DNA of 16,254 bases from an uncultured Prevotellaceae bacterium (lineage in GTDB: Bacteria; Bacteroidota; Bacteroidia; Bacteroidales; Bacteroidaceae). Shown here piece by piece: positions 12,639-16,254 of the stretch. The notes under the pieces are model-generated. The model was not told where the DNA came from and ran no database searches. It was given only the letters and a program-made list of their open reading frames with translations. The stretch is from assembly GCA_900315105.1 (NCBI GenBank), contig OMXX01000084.1, positions 1 through 16,254 on the forward strand, written 5' to 3'. Numbering within the stretch: the first letter of the stretch is position 1; every line of letters begins with the position of its first letter. Made by a program: the position numbers and the translations under genes.

Positions 12639-14291
12639 ATGAACAACAATATAAAGAAAAGACTTGGTGCTTTCCGCACAATACATATTCATGCGTTGGC
12701 AGCGCTGATGACTCTTGGAACAGTAACCACATCCTGCGAATCGCTCGACCTTGGCAACCAGAGTGAGTTGTCAGAGAGTAACCTGCCACAGAGCGATGCC
12801 GATGCAAAGGCACTCGTCAATGCAGTGTATGCCTCAGACATAGAACTTGCAACCACTTACATGTATCTCATCGACCTTACCACCGAGACAACCGTCAGCG
12901 GTGAGAATCCAAACGGTGGTGGTGGTATGCTTGGATTGCTGTCATGGGACGGCACAAACAGCTACCTTGTAAAGCTCTGGTCTGCGGTCTATACCTCTGT
13001 TGCACGTGCCAACGATGTTATAGCAAAACTTGAGAATAACCCAGCAGGGGTATCGCCCAAGGTAGCAGCACAAGTAATAGGCGAAGCCAAGTTCATGCGC
13101 GCATACTATCTCAATTACGCCGTACAGTTGTGGGGACCAGTGCCCATAGTGACTAAGGTCGGTGAGGGCAACAATGCCATTCGAAACTCAGAGACAGAGG
13201 TATTCCAACAGGTTGTAACCGACCTTGAGGATGCAGCCAAGCTCCTGCCATCCGTTAAGGAGTATGGTCAGAGCGACATAGGCCGTGCTACTCGTGGTGC
13301 TGCTCTTGCTGCTCTTGCAAAGACCTATCTCGTATGGGCACAGGTTGACGATGACTTGACTGATGCCCAGCGCAAGGAATATTTCAGCAAGTCCGTACAG
13401 TATGCGCAGCAGGTTATCGACTCTGGTGAATATGAGCTGGAAGAGGACTTCTACGACAACTGGAACAACAACAACCGCAACGGCAAGGAGAGTATTTTCG
13501 CAATCCAGTTCTACAAGGGGTCAAGCACACGTGAAGGTGATGCCTCTGGTAACAATCACCTCTGCCATTGCTCTTTCTCTACAAGCTACAGCGTGGCACT
13601 ACCACACATAGCACCAGGACCAGACAACACCGTAGAGAACTCTTATCTCAAGGGTGACCAGCGCAAGGATGTATCTTTCGTTGATTCCCTGTGGCGTCCA
13701 TCTACCCAGAGTTACTTCCACTTCTATTATGATGCCGACGGCGACAAGATCCGTGAATCTGGTTTCTCTCGCTACAACAAATACATCGACCACGACTCAC
13801 CTGAGACAAGTGCGGCTGACCGTGCCATGAACCGTCAGGTGTTGCGACTTGCAGAGGTCTATCTCATTCTTGCCGAGGCTATCAACGAGCGTGACCACCA
13901 GCCAAACCAAGAGGCTTACGATGCCTTCAACAAGGTGCGTCGCCGTGCATTCCGTGAGAACATCAACGCTAACACTCCACAGGCACACGATCTGGAGGCA
14001 GGACTTGACTATAAGGGATTCCTTGAAGCAATTATACAGGAGCGTTCATGGGAGTTTACTCTTGAGCAGAAGCATCTCCTTGACCTAAAACGCTGGAAGA
14101 TACTGGTAAAGACAATTAAGAACAGTCCACTTGCAAAGAAATATCCAGAGTACAACAAGCAGACTATTGACTTCAAGCACTATCGCTTCCCTATTCCACA
14201 GGCACAGCGCGAAGTTAACCCTAACCTCTGGCAGAACTACGGCTATGACGGCTCAACAATAACATCAAACCCATACGTAGGAAGGGAATAA
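12639..14291 (+). CDS. SusD/RagB-family surface lipoprotein
   Basis: This 550-residue protein has an N-terminal hydrophobic segment followed by a lipobox, TVTTSCESLD, with the lipidated cysteine at C33. The mature part shows the SusD helical fold: EAKFMRAYYLNYAVQLWGPVP is the family's classic segment, GAALAALAKTYLVWA is a TPR-like helix, and the C-terminal RLAEVYLILAEAINE followed by AYDAFNKVRRRAF matches the conserved SusD end. The end also has the ERSWEFTLEQKHLLDLKRW motif typical of RagB/SusD. It would sit as a lid on the SusC transporter and hold the substrate. Stop at 14291 is 13 nt before the OsmC gene, which indicates tight coupling. The substrate cannot be read from the sequence. Confidence 0.93.
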   Translation: MNNNIKKRLGAFRTIHIHALAALMTLGTVTTSCESLDLGNQSELSESNLPQSDADAKALVNAVYASDIELATTYMYLIDLTTETTVSGENPNGGGGMLGLLSWDGTNSYLVKLWSAVYTSVARANDVIAKLENNPAGVSPKVAAQVIGEAKFMRAYYLNYAVQLWGPVPIVTKVGEGNNAIRNSETEVFQQVVTDLEDAAKLLPSVKEYGQSDIGRATRGAALAALAKTYLVWAQVDDDLTDAQRKEYFSKSVQYAQQVIDSGEYELEEDFYDNWNNNNRNGKESIFAIQFYKGSSTREGDASGNNHLCHCSFSTSYSVALPHIAPGPDNTVENSYLKGDQRKDVSFVDSLWRPSTQSYFHFYYDADGDKIRESGFSRYNKYIDHDSPETSAADRAMNRQVLRLAEVYLILAEAINERDHQPNQEAYDAFNKVRRRAFRENINANTPQAHDLEAGLDYKGFLEAIIQERSWEFTLEQKHLLDLKRWKILVKTIKNSPLAKKYPEYNKQTIDFKHYRFPIPQAQREVNPNLWQNYGYDGSTITSNPYVGRE

Positions 14292-14304
14292 AAAACATCT
14301 GATT

Positions 14305-15573
14305 ATGAAGAAAATACTTCTCTCAACCATAATAGCCACGGCAGCAGTAACTGTTGCTGTGGCACAACAGAACGACCAACGTCTGAACAAGGCTATCACC
14401 GATGCCTCATGGTATCACAAAGCATTGAAGAGCGCACCGTCATTCCGCGACCTGCTCAAGCGCAGAAAGAATGCCGTGGAACAGTTCCGCGCCATACCAA
14501 CAGATGCTCTGCAACCAATAACAATCAGGGCTTTTGCAACAGCAGAGCAGCGTGCCGGTACACGCCACGTCATAATCCGCGAACACGAATATCTCAACGA
14601 CAGCGGATATAACAACGGAGGCTTCGATCTTGGCATAGGTACTCCAGATCACGTCATTAGTGCCATTGCCGGTGACCTCATCGACAGCTACGTCACACAG
14701 GCTGCGCTGAAGGGAATTGATATTGACTCCCTCGGCATTAATATCAAACAGACAGGACCGTCATTGCAGGACTGGGGATTGAAATACACTATCTACATTG
14801 ACTCTCCCGCATCTGACAGTCAGTTAGAGGAACTACGCTTGCTTGCAGAACAGAACTCACCACTTTATCAGTTCTCGATACGTGCACATAAGGTCAATAC
14901 CGAACTGGTATATACAAAAAGTGCTGATGAACTCGTACTGCCTCCTACCTATCAGCCTGGACTTCGTGAGTTCATAGAATGGGAGACACGCAAGGGCGAG
15001 GGCAACCGCAAACTACGTGAAAGCGGCAAGCGTCCCGACAAGTCGAAGTTCGGTGGCTATGCCTACGACTACCCATACTCTCGTGCCAATCAGTTCACAC
15101 CGGCACAAACCGACAGCTATCTCAGCCCCGACGGTCCTTCAGCATTCATCAATCCATCATCAGGCGTAACAGTCTTGCAGGTGCGTCATCACCGTGTGTT
15201 ACAGGATCATCCTCTGTACCTTGGCGGCAACGACCTCGGTCCTACAGCCGTAGAGAGTCACATCGGTCTGCTTGGTTCATGTTTCACGCACGTTGCGGAA
15301 GGCACGGCAGCACGCACAAAGACACCGCTCGACACCCTGAACGTATCGCTCACGGCACAGTTTGACCCTCGCGCAGGTCGCAAGGGATTTGAGCAAACAC
15401 CTCTCTACCCTACCGACATCAAGATGCGCGTGTTCATCAGCAGTCCACGCCCAGAGGCAGAGATTCGTGAACTGGTGGAAAAGACAGAGAAGGGTTGTCC
15501 TATCTACAACCTTGTCACCAATGCGCAAGTCATCAGCGGACGCATAGAACGTGTGACGGCACGAAATAAATAA
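14305..15573 (+). CDS. Secreted tandem OsmC-domain protein
   Basis: This 422-residue protein has a signal peptide (MKKILLSTIIATAAVTVAVA, cleavage near residue 20). It appears to contain two OsmC-like halves. The C-terminal half (about 285-415) has LGPTAVESHIGLLGSCFTHVAEGTA with a cysteine at C326 and EKTEKGCPIYNL with C398, the two reactive cysteines of OsmC/Ohr proteins. The N-terminal half (about 75-205) keeps the layout, IGTPDHVISAIAGDLIDSYVTQAA then LAEQNSPLYQFS. There both cysteine positions are replaced, by D124 and S185. OsmC proteins reduce organic hydroperoxides with paired thiols, and some bind other reactive sulfur species. Most act in the cytoplasm, so an exported double version next to SusCD is unusual. 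The protein could act on the imported compound. The OsmC assignment of the first half is less certain. Confidence 0.72.
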   Translation: MKKILLSTIIATAAVTVAVAQQNDQRLNKAITDASWYHKALKSAPSFRDLLKRRKNAVEQFRAIPTDALQPITIRAFATAEQRAGTRHVIIREHEYLNDSGYNNGGFDLGIGTPDHVISAIAGDLIDSYVTQAALKGIDIDSLGINIKQTGPSLQDWGLKYTIYIDSPASDSQLEELRLLAEQNSPLYQFSIRAHKVNTELVYTKSADELVLPPTYQPGLREFIEWETRKGEGNRKLRESGKRPDKSKFGGYAYDYPYSRANQFTPAQTDSYLSPDGPSAFINPSSGVTVLQVRHHRVLQDHPLYLGGNDLGPTAVESHIGLLGSCFTHVAEGTAARTKTPLDTLNVSLTAQFDPRAGRKGFEQTPLYPTDIKMRVFISSPRPEAEIRELVEKTEKGCPIYNLVTNAQVISGRIERVTARNK

Positions 15574-15582
15574 CGTGAGTTC

Positions 15583-15621
15583 GATGACTTGCTTTAGCTT
15601 GATGAGCTTCAGCGAATAATT
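15583..15621 (-). repeat. Dispersed intergenic repeat copy, inverted
   Basis: GATGACTTGCTTTAGCTTGA followed by TGAGCTTCAGCGAATAATT is the reverse complement of the repeat family seen at 7930-7970 and 15660-15699. With the copy at 15660-15699 it forms an inverted pair flanking the terminator-like hairpin at 15633-15650. Confidence 0.6.
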
Positions 15622-15632
15622 GCCCTTAAGAC

Positions 15633-15650
15633 AAACAGCAAGCTGTTTTT
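15633..15650 (+). terminator. Probable terminator of the SusCD/OsmC operon
   Basis: AACAG-CAAG-CTGTT followed by T through 15650 forms a short stem with a U tract, 60 nt after the OsmC stop codon. The stem is short, so termination strength is uncertain. Confidence 0.5.
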
Positions 15651-15773
15651 AACTGACAATAATTTTTCGCAAAGCTCAACAAGCTACGCAAGTTCCCAAT
15701 CTTACCAATCTTCAACCAATAAAAATGGATATTTATGGAAAAAGATTGCGTAGATTGGTAATTATTGTCAGTT
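15651..15773. repeat. Nested inverted repeat around a dispersed repeat copy
   Basis: AACTGACAATAAT (15651-15663) and ATTATTGTCAGTT (15761-15773) are perfect 13-bp complements. Just inside, TACCAATCT (15703-15711) pairs with AGATTGGTA (15752-15760). The interval includes the dispersed repeat at 15660-15699 and looks like a small non-coding palindromic unit. Confidence 0.6.
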
Positions 15774-15859
15774 CAGCATCGTAGATGCGTTTACATTGAA
15801 TTCGTCGAACTGACGTTAAATTATATTCAGTAAATTCTAACGCATCTCCGTTGCTGAAC
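15771..15859. repeat. 21-bp inverted repeat with flanking direct repeats
   Basis: GTTCAGCATCGTAGATGCGTT (15771-15791) and the segment at 15839-15859 are complementary at 19 of 21 positions. GAACTGACGTTAA occurs at about 15807 and again at about 15855, as near-direct repeats followed by similar AT-rich tails. It overlaps the end of the preceding palindrome. No ORF is present. Confidence 0.6.
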
Positions 15860-16009
15860 TGACGTTAACATATATCAGTTAGATAAAAATCGGGAGAGAG
15901 GAGGGAGTTCCTTTTGCTTTGTAAAACCACCGCCCTGATTTAGTGCTCTGGTTTTGTATTGACGACTCCCTAAAACAGGGACTCATCTTCGGTCAGTAAT
16001 AAAAGAAAA

Positions 16010-16038
16010 CAATGGGGGTGGTAAAACGCCCCCCATTG
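16010..16038. repeat. Perfect 9-bp GC-rich hairpin
   Basis: CAATGGGGG (16010-16018) pairs with CCCCCATTG (16030-16038) around an 11-nt loop. No T tract follows on either strand. I see no coding region anywhere in 15574-16254. Confidence 0.55.
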
Positions 16039-16183
16039 GATAAGGTTATTGTAAGTTGACGATAGCTGAAATTTCAGCCCACATATTTCCCCATGCTGTT
16101 TCCCTGATGTTTTTTACAACATTTTCTACCTACATATAACATGTTATGATATTTTCAATTTGTATAGGGGTGTCTTTAAAAAT

Positions 16184-16248
16184 TATTGTACTATTGTACC
16201 ATTGTACCAAAAAAATCATCTCTTCTATAAGAGACACATTATTGTACC
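16184..16248. repeat. Tandem ATTGTACC motifs at the right edge
   Basis: ATTGTAC(C) occurs three times in tandem (16185-16208, 8 to 9 nt apart) and once more at 16241-16248. TCTCTT-CTAT-AAGAGA (16220-16235) forms a hairpin between the third and fourth copies. A perfect 12-bp palindrome ATAACATGTTAT lies nearby at 16136-16147. They may be regulator sites for a gene beyond the window. Confidence 0.4.
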
Positions 16249-16254
16249 TCTGAA

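Noticed and set aside
9445..14291. Standard polysaccharide utilisation locus
   Set aside because: No carbohydrate-active enzyme, sulfatase or typical sensor accompanies SusC and SusD, and the promoter links them to sulfur genes instead.

Overview
The window looks like a chromosomal stretch from a Bacteroidales bacterium, probably Prevotella-like. The reasons are a SusC/SusD pair, promoters of the Bacteroidetes type (TTG, about 20 nt, TAnnTTTG), A-rich translation starts without a strong Shine-Dalgarno, and repeat-filled gaps between genes. The genus is an inference.

Layout. A minus-strand operon runs leftward from about 5840 to 270: DsrE-family protein, TusA-family sulfur carrier, family 2B-type encapsulin shell (with a cyclic-nucleotide-binding-like insertion), SufS-like cysteine desulfurase with an N-terminal extension, and O-acetylhomoserine sulfhydrylase (MetY-like), ending in an intrinsic terminator. 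A divergent plus-strand unit (about 5970 to 8010) carries a ThiS/MoaD-like carrier with two residues after its glycine tail, a ThiF/MoeB-like activating enzyme, and, beyond a ~220-bp repeat element, a JAMM metalloprotease. A second plus-strand operon (about 8130 to 15650) has a long leader, a PstS-like binding protein, SusC, SusD and a secreted tandem OsmC protein. The last ~680 bp are non-coding and rich in inverted repeats.

How the parts may work together. The carrier, activating enzyme, JAMM protease and MetY match the protein-thiocarboxylate homocysteine pathway known from Wolinella succinogenes (HcyS/HcyF/HcyD/MetY). Here that set sits head to head with an encapsulin-linked cysteine desulfurase and two sulfur-relay proteins. 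I infer a route in which cysteine sulfur, handled in or at a protein nanocompartment, passes to the carrier thiocarboxylate and then into homocysteine, bypassing cystathionine.

Regulation. The divergent promoters are mirror images around 5903.5, with the palindrome ATACCA-N6-TGGTAT at the centre. The same palindrome lies at the same distance from the promoter of the SusCD operon (centre 8066.5). One regulator therefore probably controls all three units, making the TonB/SusCD/OsmC operon part of the same sulfur regulon. The SusCD operon leader also contains a 27-codon ORF in which 10 codons are Met, possibly an attenuator or sensor peptide. No system of exactly this composition is known to me, but I could run no searches.
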